Shown here one piece after another: positions 34,560-44,916 of a stretch of DNA of 64,000 bases. A model generated the notes under the pieces. That model ran no database searches, was not told the DNA's origin, and saw only the letters and a list, made by a program, of their open reading frames with translations. Made by a program: the position numbers and the translations under genes. Position 1 is the stretch's first letter; every line of letters begins with the position of its first letter. Source of the stretch: Cornus controversa (lineage: Eukaryota > Streptophyta > Magnoliopsida > Cornales > Cornaceae); the NCBI GenBank assembly GCA_026545225.1, contig CM048846.1:51886270-51950269 (forward strand). Reading direction: 5' to 3'.

Positions 34560-35613
34560 ACCATCAATCTCATGTCTATTATTACTATTTAAGCCGCACA
34601 ATGATTTCCATCACAACAATACAGCCTTCAAACCCGAAGGTAATAATGCAGGGACAGTTCAGTAAATTTATTTAAAAAACAAGTGTTGAGATATATATAA
34701 TAATTTAGTACAAAATTTATCCATTCAAATTATGCAATATGATTCTTAACTCTTATTTTGTTTGTTAATCATAAAATTTTACAAAGAAAAGTTAATAACT
34801 CCATTTTTTGTATATATAAAAATATAATTTGTTATTTTTATATTGCCGTATACTACCGTATCCATATCTGTTTTTTTTAGATTTGTCGTATCGCCGTTAC
34901 TGATATCGTTTCGTACCCGTATCCATATACATGCTTCCTAGCATATAAATGTTAGAGAAATCCCTTAAAACCTAAACTTTCAATTGAAACATGTAGCTGT
35001 TTTTCAACATGTTCATTGACGAACTATATCATCCTCTTTTCTTCAGACAAACTCATCAAGAATGCTTGGATTATTTCTACATTCAACAATTAGTTATTTA
35101 AACTTCCCTTTAGGTTTCTACATTCTGCTAGAGGGAAGTCTGAAGCATATAACCTGTGGGCAAGAATGGCTTCCTCTCAAAACATTACTAAAATATAATT
35201 ATTATAACTTCAACAGTCTCCTACCTTCTTGCATGGTGCAAAAACACAGAAAATCCTAAGCATACATTCTAAACCAGGGTAAAAATTTTCCTACGATTTT
35301 GGAAACACCCGAAAAAAGCAAAGAAGTGGGGAAAGGGAAAGGAGGATAGATTATCTAGCAATTTCTGATTTTTAGGTACTCTGCTTTTATTTTCAGCAAT
35401 TTTCTTTTTTCCTTTTTACTTCCTTTGAATTTTTGTTTGGTGGTAAAGTCAATTTATGGCTTAGATTGAGTAGGAACTCTATATAATTTGGTATTGCTAG
35501 GATTTATGAGATTATTATTATTATTGTTCTTGTTTTCAGACTAAGTTGCAGCAATAGAATTTGCTTTCCAATTTCTCCTTGTTACTTCCTGTATTATTTG
35601 TTTTCATTTTGAT
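34560..35613. other. Intergenic, trace of a CTAG-ended MITE
   Basis: No gene is supported. At about 34840-34945 the sequence CCGTATCC..GTCGTATCGCCGT..CGTACCCGTATCC..CATGCTTCCTAG matches the right end of the MITE at 38994-39499, so an old copy of that family ends near 34945. Its left end is not recognisable. Confidence 0.4.
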
Positions 35614-35674
35614 TGTAACGCCCCCACCCCACCCAACACAATATTGTCCGCTTTTAGCTCCCCCAGACCAAAGA

Positions 35675-35750
35675 CTTCCCAAGAGGTCACTCATCCTACT
35701 ACTACCCTCAGCTAAGCATGCTTAACTACGGAGTTCTAATGGGTTGATGA
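35675..35750 (-). other. 5S rRNA-like segment in Cassandra 3' LTR
   Basis: This is the second copy of the 5S-like core, more diverged: CATTAGAACTCCGTAGTTAA, GCATGCTTAGCTGAGGGTAG and GATGAGTGACCTC are recognisable on the minus strand. Confidence 0.8.
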
Positions 35751-36054
35751 CCATCATGGCTTTAAAATGTGTTGTGTCATAGAAGGGGGTGATAAACATA
35801 CATATATCACTTCACTTCACCTGTCCAAATAATGTAAGATCGTGACATCTGTAGCCTGCTAGTGTGGTAGCTCGCCCAGTGTCTCGCACCCACCCACATC
35901 ACACCCTCCCACAGAAGTCGTCACCATCCACCCTCCTTGGGGGCCCAACGTCCCCGTTGGCACACTTCCGGTTAGACTCTGGCTCTGATACCATTTGTAA
36001 CGCCCCCACCCCACCGGACACAATATTATCCACTTTTGGCTCCCCCGGAACAGA

Positions 36055-36135
36055 AACTTCCAAAGAGGTCACCCATCCTGGTACTACTCCTAATTAAGCA
36101 CACTTAACTATAGAGTTCTGATGGGATCATGACCA
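36055..36135 (-). other. 5S rRNA-like segment in Cassandra 5' LTR
   Basis: On the minus strand it contains GATCCCATCAGAACTC, AGTTAAGTGTGCTTAATTAG (internal promoter box A region), GTAGTACCAGGATGGGTGAC and the following CTC, all matching the plant 5S rRNA gene core. It is not a functional 5S gene, because only part of the 120-base RNA is present. In Cassandra this segment is thought to give RNA polymerase III transcription. Confidence 0.85.
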
Positions 36136-36275
36136 TCACGACTTTAAAACGCGTTGTCATAAAAGGGTAATGAACATACATATAACACTTCATCTTCAAC
36201 TGCCCAGGTGATGTGGGATCGTGACACCCATAGCCTACCAATGTGTTAGCTCGTTCTATGCCTCGCACCCGCCCA

Positions 36276-37700
36276 AAGAGATTGTCACATCGATTCTTGC
36301 TGCATTCAACAAATCATTCGTCCTCTCTTGGTAAATCAGCATCAGTTTGATATTAGATTATGTTTTGGCTTTCCCGTTCAATATGCCTACATGACAACAA
36401 CTGAGAGGAGGATGTCATAGAATGCAGGTTGCGGTTGAACACCTTACTCCAGCAAAACCAAAATCAAATAGAATTTTTTTGAAAATAAGTCGAATGTTGA
36501 CTCAATAGTTGGGTAAATGTGCTATCAACCACCGACTAACGACTCACCGATTGATGACAACATTCAGGTTGATGATGTATTGAGCACCGAAATTATCACA
36601 AAAAAATCCATTCTATATTCCAGATCGCCATAGATCAACCAATGAGCGGACTAACCGACGTTAGGAGATGAATATTAAAATTGAGATTCCTAAAGTTTAC
36701 TCAGAGTCTTAAAGGTAGGGTTGTAAATGAACCAAGCTTTAAACAAACAACTTGAGCTCGGCTTACTAAGGGCTCATCTTACGTTCGTTCACTAAGTAAA
36801 CGAACCAACCTCAAACAGGTCCAAGCTCGTTTCCTAAACAAACCAATCTTAAACAAACATTAGCTGACTCATTTGTTCTTGAACAAAGATTGTAAACGGG
36901 TTCACGACCAGGCTCATAACCAAAACTCGTTAGAGCTCGAGTATATATTATATTATGTAATATATATTTATATATAATATATATCAAATATATAGAGTCA
37001 ATATATTATACTATGTAATATATATTCATATATAATATATATCATATAAATAGAGAGTCAAAGACTTAAAATATTTATAAAAAAATTTAAAAATTAAATT
37101 ATTTTAATAGCTTCCCAAATACGCTCCCCTTCACAAGGTTCAAGAATTCAGTCTTCCACTATCATCCACTATCAGGTTACCAATGTTCACTGTTCACTCT
37201 TTTAGAGACTTCTAGACTCAAGACTAAGGAACCAATGGATCATTAGTAACAAAAAGGCATATAAGATGTGGGCATGATTGGATTTTGTGCAGAAAATATA
37301 TTTATACACACATATTGGCATATATTTAAACATTCCTAAACATAAATTTATTATAATTTCACTAGTCACCTACGTCCTTGCATGTGAAAAAACTCAGAAA
37401 AGCCAAACCATACATTCTGAACCTGATGCCTAGCCTCATGGAAATGCATTTCCTCATTAACAAAAAGAAAGTTCAATTGCATTCGCATCATTCAAATGTT
37501 ATAACGAGGAATTATGAACACACAAACACATACATATTGGCATAGCAGTTAACAGGAGAGAGGGATCCATCTGAATAGAAATGCATCTTGAAGTAGATCA
37601 CATGAAAACTCAAAACTCATTCACATTAACCCATTCCTACTATATATAACATAAAGGGTTAAACTTGGAAGAAAAGGAAGAGCAACTGCATTCATAATTA
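36276..37700. other. Intergenic with two local repeats
   Basis: At 36720-36935 the sequence is rich in AACAAAC, GAGCTCG and CGAACCAA strings, like a dispersed plant repeat whose family I cannot name. At about 36940-37065 a 72-bp A+T-only unit (TATATTATA(T/C)TATGTAATAT, TATATATAATATATATCA, TAGAG(A)GTCA) occurs twice in tandem. No coding exon is seen. Confidence 0.4.
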
Positions 37701-37706
37701 CAGATT

Positions 37707-38700
37707 TTACCTCCTCTGATTGCCCCTACTCATGTGCGAGGCAAGTGCATTCCTGATCCGCTGCCCACTCTCATCCACCTCTACTAGGAAAACTGCAAGC
37801 TCTTGATCCTTCGAGTACCACACCTTTTCATCAGGAAATGCCTCACTACACTTGATCAGAAAATTATGAAGCAGACAACACGTTATGATAACAAATGGAA
37901 AGGACTCAATGCATTCTTCCTTCCAACGCTTTGATAGAAGCTGCCACCGAGCCCGAACTCTCCCAAATGCTGTGCCAACCAATTCCATTCCACGAGTGTG
38001 CACCGAATTAAAAGCCCATTCTGAGGAACTTAAATTACTCTTATCATCTGATTTAACGAAAGGAGTGAGAAGCCATGGCAAAAGAGGGCAACAAGAGTCA
38101 CCCAATATGTACTGTGGAATAGAATTGCCATCACTGAGCTCAAAAGATGGCCCATTCAACAACTCCCTTGATTCCTCCACACCCGAAAACAGCTTGGATT
38201 GCCGTAAAACGGTTTCAGGCTTCATCGTAATAGGCCACCCGGCGGAAACATCCAAGAACCTTCCTTCCGAGTCCACCAATGCCTGAACCACGAACGACCC
38301 ATTTTCACCCAACAAATCACCATCAACCTCAAACAGATCGAAGCCTAAAACACCAGAACAATTGGGAAGTGAAATCCAATCGAAACCCACTACAATTCAT
38401 TTGATATCGGTCTGAAATTCGAACAGATGTCCCAGATTCTCATTGATTGCCTTGCAAACCATGTAAAATGCACGACAAGCGTTGGCAAAATCAAGGCCAA
38501 ATCGCCTGGCGACGGATTTATAGGACGTGTCGTGGGATAAGCGAAAAAGGGCAGCCGCGAGAACATAATTGGGAGGGATCGGAGAGAGAGAGTTGAGAGA
38601 AGGAGTGAGGAGTCTGAGGTGAAGAGTGAAGGAAGTTTTGGACATGCGAAAGGAGTCAACCCATCGGGCGTCGTAGTTGGCGGAGGCGGCAGAGAGGAAG
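37707..38700 (-). pseudogene. Domesticated PIF/Harbinger transposase, ALP1-like, in-frame TGA
   Basis: The minus-strand product resembles the plant ALP1-like/HARBI1 family (DDE_Tnp_4 superfamily). From about 38699 down it reads RFLSAASANYDARWVDSFRM, ALFRLSHDTSYKSVARRFGL, ACRAFYMVCKAINENLGHLF, then after a TGA at 38399-38397 IVVGFDWISLPNCSGVLGF, FVVQALVDSEGRFLDVSAGW, YILGDSCCPLLPWLLTPF, ELVGTAFGRVRARWQLLSKRW and VIITCCLLHNFLI. The TGA is in the same frame on both sides and is most simply CGA to TGA. The start is unresolved: the frame stays open without ATG to about 38890. The usual IE.AFG glutamate is missing (VGTAFG) and the first AIDG aspartate motif is not recognisable, so it was already a domesticated, non-catalytic host protein. 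Arabidopsis ALP1 acts with Polycomb complex PRC2; that role here is only an analogy. Confidence 0.8.
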
Positions 38701-38802
38701 CGGTGGAACCAGCAGGAAAGGGGAGACGAGGAGGAGGAGGAGAAGGAGAAGGAGGGTGGTGGTGGAGGAGAGAGGAGAGAGAGGTGGAGGAGATATGGGA
38801 TT

Positions 38803-38817
38803 CTAGGGTTAGGGTTT
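38803..38817 (-). promoter_or_regulatory. Telo-box motif AAACCCTAACCCTAG
   Basis: On the minus strand this matches the plant telo-box (AAACCCTAA), common in 5' regions of housekeeping genes. It lies about 160 bases upstream of the ATG at 38645. It may mark the promoter or 5' UTR of the ALP1-like gene, which would argue that translation starts inside the S/P-rich stretch downstream of it. Confidence 0.5.
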
Positions 38818-38993
38818 GGGAAGGAAGGAGGTGGAGGTCGTGTTGGGGGAGGAAGGAATGGGCGGCGGAGGTGGCGGAGGCGACGAGGGTGATAAGGTGG
38901 GTAAGGTTTTCTCAGAATTAATTGAATAAGGGTTTATGGTGTTAAAAAAATTGTACCACAATAAAAAATAAAATTTTTTTAAAAGGAAACAAC

Positions 38994-39499
38994 CTAGAAA
39001 GCACAAACACTTCACCGAAGGTGCCGTACCCGTGTCGGACACGTGTCGGACACTTCGTACCTGTGTCCTGACATTTTAGGACACTTCTTGGATACTCTTT
39101 AGACACTTCTTGGACACTCCTCGAAGACATATTGGAGACTTCATAACAGTAATGTAAATTCAAATATTTCGAATGAAAATTATATGATACTAAGTTATGA
39201 TTAAAATCTAAGCTAAATATATATAAAAGACTAAATAAGTCTGGTTCTTTAATTTATTTTAATATATTTGTCTATTTTTGTTTATAACTTTGTTTGGTTT
39301 TTAATTGTTTGATGATGAATTGAAGTATTTATGTAATGTAGTATTTTTTATTGAATAATTAATATATATTAATATATTATATTATTATTTTATAGCCGTA
39401 TCCTTGCCGTGTCAGTGTCCTATTTTTTTAAAATTTCTCGTATCGCCGTGTCCGTGTCGTGTCGTACTCGTGTCCCGTGTCCGTGTCCATGCTTTCTAG
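38994..39499. mobile_element. hAT-like MITE, copy 1 (506 bp)
   Basis: Terminal inverted repeats are CTAGAAAGCACAAACAC on the left and, read inward from the right, CTAGAAAGCATGGACAC. The flanks GAAACAAC (38986-38993) and GAAACCAC (39500-39507) are an 8-bp target duplication with one change, which fits the hAT superfamily. Subterminal regions are dense in GTGTCC/GGACAC strings on both sides. The centre is A+T-rich and noncoding. A second copy in opposite orientation is at 40693-41149. Confidence 0.75.
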
Positions 39500-39879
39500 G
39501 AAACCACATTAATTTTTTTTTTTTCAAAGGAAGGTTATGGTGTTTTGGAAGACCTTATCCGAAAAAAAAGATTTATGCATCGTTTGGTATGATGGAAAGA
39601 AAATGGGTGGAGGAAAGATAGTAAGGAATGAGTAAATTTTTTTAGTTTGGTAGAGACGATGAAAGGTGAGAAAATGGATGAACCATCATTCACTTTCACA
39701 AATTTTTATCCCTCCAAATTTGAATAGGAAAAAAGAAAGGTAAGGCTATTATACATATTTTAAATTACAAAGTTTTTCTTATCTTTCTTACTCTCTCTCC
39801 TAACAAATAAAATAAAGTATTATCTTTTAATATTCTATTCCATTGAACCAAATAAAAAGAGGAAAGAATACAATCTCTT

Positions 39880-40191
39880 CTCTAGAAATGTCTCATACAT
39901 TCCTCCTTCTCTCTCTTCCATTTAATTTTCTTCCTTCCTACCAAACAGAACATCATAGGAGGGAAAAAACAAAAGTCAAACGGTCTGTTCGAGTGTAATT
40001 TGACATAATATTAGAAAAGGTTAGTCAATTTAACCCAAATATATAAAACATTGGTCTTAATTTATTTTCTGGAAATGATATATATTTTGTTGTTGTTAAG
40101 TTTTGGAAATAATTTTTCTTGCAACCAATTCACATGTGAAATCCCCATAATTTGATATGATTTGACGAGGACAAAGTGGGGGAGTAAGTTT

Positions 40192-40238
<47 letters not shown>

Positions 40239-40556
40239 AAATATTGCTTTTCTAGGGATGTCTCATCCATTCCTCTTTCTCTCTCTTGCATTTAATTTTC
40301 TTCCTTCCTACTAAACGGAAAGAAAAGAAATAAAGGTCAAACGGTCTCTCCGAATGTAATTTGACCTAATCTTACGAGAGGTCAGTCAATTTAATCCAAA
40401 TATACAATGACATTGGTCTTAATTTATTTTCTAGAAATGATATATATTTTGTTGTTGTTAAGTTGTGAAAATGATTTTTGTTGCAACCAATTCACACATG
40501 AAATCCCCGGAATTTGATATGATTTGACGAGAACAAAGTGAGTGAGTAAGTTTCAA
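39880..40556. repeat. Tandem duplication with (TA)n between copies
   Basis: The block 39880-40195 recurs at about 40248-40556 in direct orientation with about 85-90 percent similarity by eye. It begins CTAG(A/G)(A/G)ATGTCTCAT.CATTCCT, passes through GTCAAACGGTCT and GAAATGATATATATTTTGTT, and ends GAGTAAGTTTCAA. A TA run fills 40196-40236. A third, shorter copy is at 41690-41935. No coding sequence is visible. From 39508 to 39880 I see nothing else. Confidence 0.7.
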
Positions 40557-40692
40557 AAAAGGAAAAAAGTCCAGTGTGGTCATTTTAAGTAAAAAGACAG
40601 AGAGGATAGAGTATGTGATTTTTTTTCTCAACGAGTTTTGATACAAACAAAGAAGTCCCTCCATATCTCATTCTCAAGTCAAGACTCAAGAC

Positions 40693-41149
40693 CTAGGAAG
40701 CACAGACACAGACATGGGTACGACACGACACGAACAAGACGATACAGGAAATTCTAAAAAAAAGACATGGACACAACGAGGATACGTGTATAAAATAATA
40801 ATATAATACATTAATATATATTAATTATTCAACAAAAAAAGACTACATTACATAAATACTTTAACTTATCATCAAGCAATTAAGAACCAAATAAACTTAT
40901 AAACAAAAATAGACAAATAGATTAAAGAACCATATTTATTTAGTCCTATATATATATTTAGCTAAATTTTTAATCATAACTTAGTCGCATATAATTTTCT
41001 TTCAAAATACTTAAATATACATTACTTCTACGAAGTGTCCGATACGTATTCGAGGAGTGTCCAAAAAGTGTCTGAAAAGTGTCCTAAAAAAATGTCAGGA
41101 GTGTCCGACATGGTTACGGCACCCTCGATGAGGTGTTTGTACTTTCTAG
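40693..41149. mobile_element. hAT-like MITE, copy 2 (457 bp)
   Basis: Same family as 38994-39499 but inverted. The ends are CTAGGAAGCACAGACAC and, inward from the right, CTAGAAAGTACAAACAC. The 8-bp flanks CTCAAGAC (40685-40692) and CTTAAGAC (41150-41157) are a target duplication with one change. A paralogous stretch at about 43527-43545 (TATCAAGACCTTACTTAATG) lacks the element and shows the empty site. Confidence 0.8.
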
Positions 41150-41157
41150 CTTAAGAC

Positions 41158-41346
41158 CTTACTTACTGTCCATATTATGAAGTCAAGTCATTGCTCACGG
41201 ACCACATTAGATAGCAAGGGCTTATCTCCTCCCATTCTCTTTCCATCAAATCAAATTATGTACGAGAGCTTTACCTTGCATCAAAGCCAAATATATATTT
41301 CTAACATATTTGACCATTATTGTTCCACTAATCATCACAATTAATC
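41158..41346. repeat. Duplicated segment, paralog of 43535-43995
   Basis: Sequence from TTACTTACTGTCCATATTAT through AGTCAAGTCATTGCT, CACATTAGATAGCAAG and TCCTCCCATTCTCTTTCC to CCAAATATATATTTCTAA is repeated at 43535-43595 plus 43860-43995. There it is interrupted by a 256-bp MITE. Upstream similarity continues (40570-40684 with 43450-43530), so the duplication covers at least 350 bp of original sequence. Confidence 0.75.
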
Positions 41347-41349
41347 ACC

Positions 41350-41935
41350 ATGACCGAAGATCATTGAAAATAATTTGTGATAAAATTTTTGTTGATTAAT
41401 CAAATATGTTAGGAGCAAGATTGAAGATTATTGGTGGTCATGGATGATGACGGTAGTGGTTAGTTATTTCAGAAATCAGATTTTTTTATTGTTAAATTAT
41501 TTAGAATTAGAATGGTAAAATCATCCTAAAATCTCTCAAATCATCAAAGGGAATGTCAGTGCAATTACAGCAAAGCAAACCTCAGGAGAAGTCATTGTAT
41601 TTTACTTTATTTGAAATATAATGTGATATTATAATGCAAGGGAAAAAATGTCTTTTCACACTTTAAATTTATTATGGAGAAATAGATTTAGAGGAGATGA
41701 AAGAAATAAAGGTCAAACGGTCTCTCCGAGTGTAATTTGACCTAACTTTAGAGGATTAGTGAATTTAACCAAATATATAAAGATATTGGTCTTAATTTAT
41801 TTTCTAAAAAATGATATATATTTTTTGCATGTTGTTGTTCTGGAAATGATTTTTTTTGCAACCAATACACACCTGAAATCCCCAGAATTTGATATGATTT
41901 CATGAGTACAAAGTGAGCGAGTAAGGGTGTGTTCA
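41350..41935. repeat. Relic of the 63.2-64 kb foldback family plus third tandem copy
   Basis: The strings TTGAAGAT, GGTCATGGATGATGAC, AACCTCAGGAGAAGTCATTG, TATAATGTGATATTATAATG and GAGATGAAAGAAATAAAGG also occur in the element at 63.2-64 kb, so part of that family lies here. From about 41690 it merges into the third copy of the 39880-40195 block (GGTCAAACGGTCTCTCCGAG, then GAATTTGATATGATTT). No gene is seen. The following A+T-rich stretch to 42910 holds nothing I can name. Confidence 0.5.
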
Positions 41936-42911
41936 CTAATGAAAACGTTTTCTATTTTTGCGTTATGAAAAAAATAGAAATATATTCTTGTTTTTCTGAG
42001 TGGAAACAGAAAGTAGAAATAACATTCATTAAAACTTGTTTTGAAAACAAAAACTATCTTTAGTAACACAAAATTTAATTTTCTATTTTATTTTTAATTC
42101 ATCTATTAAAAACTAACATTCAATCACAGTAAAAGATATAATTTGCAACTAGTTCAATAATAGTTCCTATTGCTTGCATTAAAAAAAAAAACTTGACATT
42201 TACCAAATAAAAAATAAAAAAATTACTCAACTTGATTGTCAACCACCTCTTTCTATAGCACACCCCTTAAATACTTAAAGTCACAAATCCTAACAATACC
42301 TAATACATGAACATAAAATACAACATCTAGTTTTTTTTTTTCATTTGCTTAAACTCCTAATAACATATACTTGGACTCTTTACCTATATCATATTCATTT
42401 GACTAGCTATTTATAGGCTTTCTGTTGTAATTCCTATTTTTTTTAATGTATTTTGAATATACAAATCATTAATCATTTATGCCTACATATAAAAAAACTA
42501 ACATGTATATCAAGTTTAGGTGAAATACTTTATGGAAGACTCGATAAATTTATTTTGTAAGAATTGGATAATTTTTCTTTTCTTTTCTTTTTCTTTCTTT
42601 TTTTCATATTTGAACTTGTAACTATTAAACAATACAAAAAAAATTTCCAAGCTGAACGAGTCTTCCATAAGTATGATATCATATATATGTGAAAATTAAT
42701 TAAAAAATATGATACAAGTTAAAAGATAATAATAATATACATAACATGTATATTATAAAGAGTTATTATTTATAAGTGAATTTATGCACATTATATATTA
42801 TCATATTAATTTATTATATATTATTTAACTAAGTAGACAAGAAAAAAATTCTAATATGTAAATAAGAAAATAATTGTGCAAAAAATCATGGGTGGTGAAA
42901 GTTATGTTTAA

Positions 42912-43141
42912 GGACAAGGATCCTCTACAGCCAAATCTCTCTCCTGATTTTTGCAAACCTTAATCACGCAGTTCAAATTTAGTCTCATTATCATCTTGTT
43001 TAATTTTAGAACTTGTCAATTCAGTTGTAATAGAAATTTTAAATTTGAATTTAACAAGATGATGACGTGACTAAATTTGAACGGCATGATTGAGGTCTAT
43101 GGAATTCAGGAGAAAGATTTGGCTGGAGAGGATCCTTGTCG
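42912..43141. mobile_element. MITE with about 90-bp inverted repeats (230 bp)
   Basis: The left arm begins GGACAAGGATCCTCTACAGC and runs to CATCTTGTTTAA. The right arm on the minus strand begins CGACAAGGATCCTCTCCAGC and runs to CATCTTGTTAAA. The arms are nearly continuous over about 90 bp with a short A+T loop. I could not settle the target duplication, so the superfamily (hAT or Mutator) is open. A stray partial arm follows at 43150-43185. Confidence 0.7.
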
Positions 43142-43595
43142 AATGTATCATGCGATTCAGATTTAGTCTCCTCATAATCTTGTTTAATATTATATATAAT
43201 TTAACTAAGTGAGTCTCGCTACATTGGAGAAAATATTCCCCTGCTGTAGAAAAGAAACAGAAGAAATATATATATATTTTTTTATTTTCTCCTCTTTTCA
43301 CAAAAATGAGAAACATTTTTCATTAAAGAGAACAAAAACATTTTATTAAATATAATTTTTTCTTTTATTTTTAACTTTTTAGAAGATAAAAACAAAAAGA
43401 ATATATATATATATATATATCTCAAAATAAGATCATGGACGTTGCTCATAGTCCAGTATGATCATTTTTAGTAAGAAGATAGAGGATAGAGAATGTGATA
43501 TTTTTCAACCATACCAACAAAGAACTCCCTCCATATATCAAGACCTTACTTAATGTTCATATCATGAAGTCAAGTCATTGCTTGCGAACCACATT

Positions 43596-43851
43596 GGACA
43601 ATACTTACCTACTCACCGGTGTGTAGGTGAGCCCTCCTGACCACTCATGTGTTTCAATAAAAAATGAACACATCAACTTTAATTACAAAATTAAATTTAA
43701 AATGCAATAAATAAGTATAATAAATGAGATTGATCTCATTTATTATACTTATTTATTACACTTTAAAACTGATGTGTTCAATTTTTTATTGGAACACATT
43801 AGTGATCAGGAGGGCTCACCTACACACTAGTGAGTAGGTAAGTATTGTTCG
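43596..43851. mobile_element. hAT-like MITE (256 bp) with 8-bp TSD
   Basis: The arms read GGACAATACTTACCTACTCA on the left and CGAACAATACTTACCTACTC inward from the right, and stay paired for about 80 bp (..GTGTAGGTGAGCCCTCCTGA.CACT..TGTGTT). The 8-bp target duplication ACCACATT is exact (43588-43595 and 43852-43859). The paralogous empty site ACCACATT is at 41201-41208. It is noncoding; the perfect duplication and well-matched arms suggest a fairly recent insertion. Confidence 0.85.
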
Positions 43852-43995
43852 ACCACATTAAATAGCAAGTGCTCATCTCCTCCCATTCTCTCTCCATCAA
43901 ATCAAATTACGTACTGAGACCTTCACCTTGCATCAAAGCCAAATATATATTTCTAATATATTTGATCCATTATTGTTCCACTAATCAAGATAATT

Positions 43996-44710
43996 AATCC
44001 AAACAAAACAAACACAGCTAGCAGAAAAGGACGCCTCAATACTACTTCATTGACAAGTTGCATTCTTCTCTTTCACTCCTATTGTATTATTGTAGCAATT
44101 AAGAAGAACAGAGAATAATATGGTTATCCTCTTTTAATTAATACAGTATTTAAAAGTTTATCCTTTCTAATTTGTTTAAATTTCCTAACCCATCATGATA
44201 TATATCTCACCATGTTATGTTAGCATACCCCTTCAATTCCTGTAATATAATATACAATAAAGAAGATATAATTTTAACGGTAACAATTTAAGTCTCAAAT
44301 AAAATAAATACATGGGATATGCAAGACCACGACAGAAAACCCAAAAGAGAATTCAAAAAATATGCAATAAAAACAAGATTTAACAAAAATCACTCGCTAA
44401 AAGCAATTTTAAACCTACTATTTAGTGATATAAGGTAATATGGTAAGAAATCTTCTCCTTGGTCAACGGCTACAACATTGTAAAGTCATGATCTAAAGAA
44501 AAAATAGGAAAAAAAACAAAAGAAAAGTATCAAGAATATTTTGAGTGATATTAAAATTATGTTGATGGAAGTGTTGAACAAATAGAAATAGTGTACGTTA
44601 TTGATTTTTAGAAATTTCAGAACGGAAAAAGACAACCTAATTAAAGAAGAAAATGACTGAGAAGGATCCAGAATTGGTTGAGGTGGGATAAAAGATGGTG
44701 CTGGGAGGAA

Positions 44711-44713
<3 letters not shown>
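43996..44713. other. Gene-free stretch
   Basis: A+T-rich sequence without exon, RNA gene or repeat family that I can name. Confidence 0.4.
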
Positions 44714-44788
<75 letters not shown>

Positions 44789-44916
44789 CTTTACCTTCAC
44801 CAACAATGAGTTTGATGAAAGGCTTAGCCAGGCTCCGCACCTTCACCAACAATGAGTTTGATGAAAGGCTTAGCCAGGCTCCGCAATTGTTATATATATA
44901 TATATATATATATATC
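44714..44916. repeat. Long (TA)n runs flanking a duplicated 48-bp motif
   Basis: About 36 TA units (44714-44785) precede two adjacent copies of a motif containing ACCTTCACCAACAATGAG and GCTTAGCCAGGCTCCGCA (about 44791-44884), and a second TA run follows (about 44893-44914). The motif also occurs at 4667-4712, again beside a TA run. The open frames reading (Ile-Tyr)n on both strands are microsatellite artefacts. Confidence 0.85.

Larger units (their letters stand above)
35614..36275 (-). mobile_element. Cassandra-type TRIM with 5S rRNA-like LTRs
   Basis: On the minus strand the 5' LTR is 36275-35996 (280 bp) and the 3' LTR is 35896-35614 (283 bp). Both start TGGG(C/T)GGGTGCGAGGC-like and end GGGGGCGTTACA. 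The primer-binding site ATGGTATCAGAGCC (35981-35994) follows the 5' LTR, and a purine-rich tract (TGTGGGAGGGTGTGATG, about 35897-35913) precedes the 3' LTR. The internal region is only about 100 bp with no coding capacity. Each LTR carries a 5S rRNA-like segment, the hallmark of Cassandra terminal-repeat retrotransposons in miniature, which depend on other elements for mobility. The LTRs are well diverged, so the copy is old. No clear target duplication remains. Confidence 0.9.

Noticed and set aside
35675-36135. Possible 5S rRNA genes
   Set aside because: Only about 80 bases of the 120-base 5S sequence are present, in diverged form, inside LTRs with a PBS and purine tract. They belong to a Cassandra element.
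38619-38921. Glycine/arginine-rich plus-strand open frames
   Set aside because: They are the complement of the S/P-rich N-terminal region of the ALP1-like gene, where purine-rich codons leave frames open.
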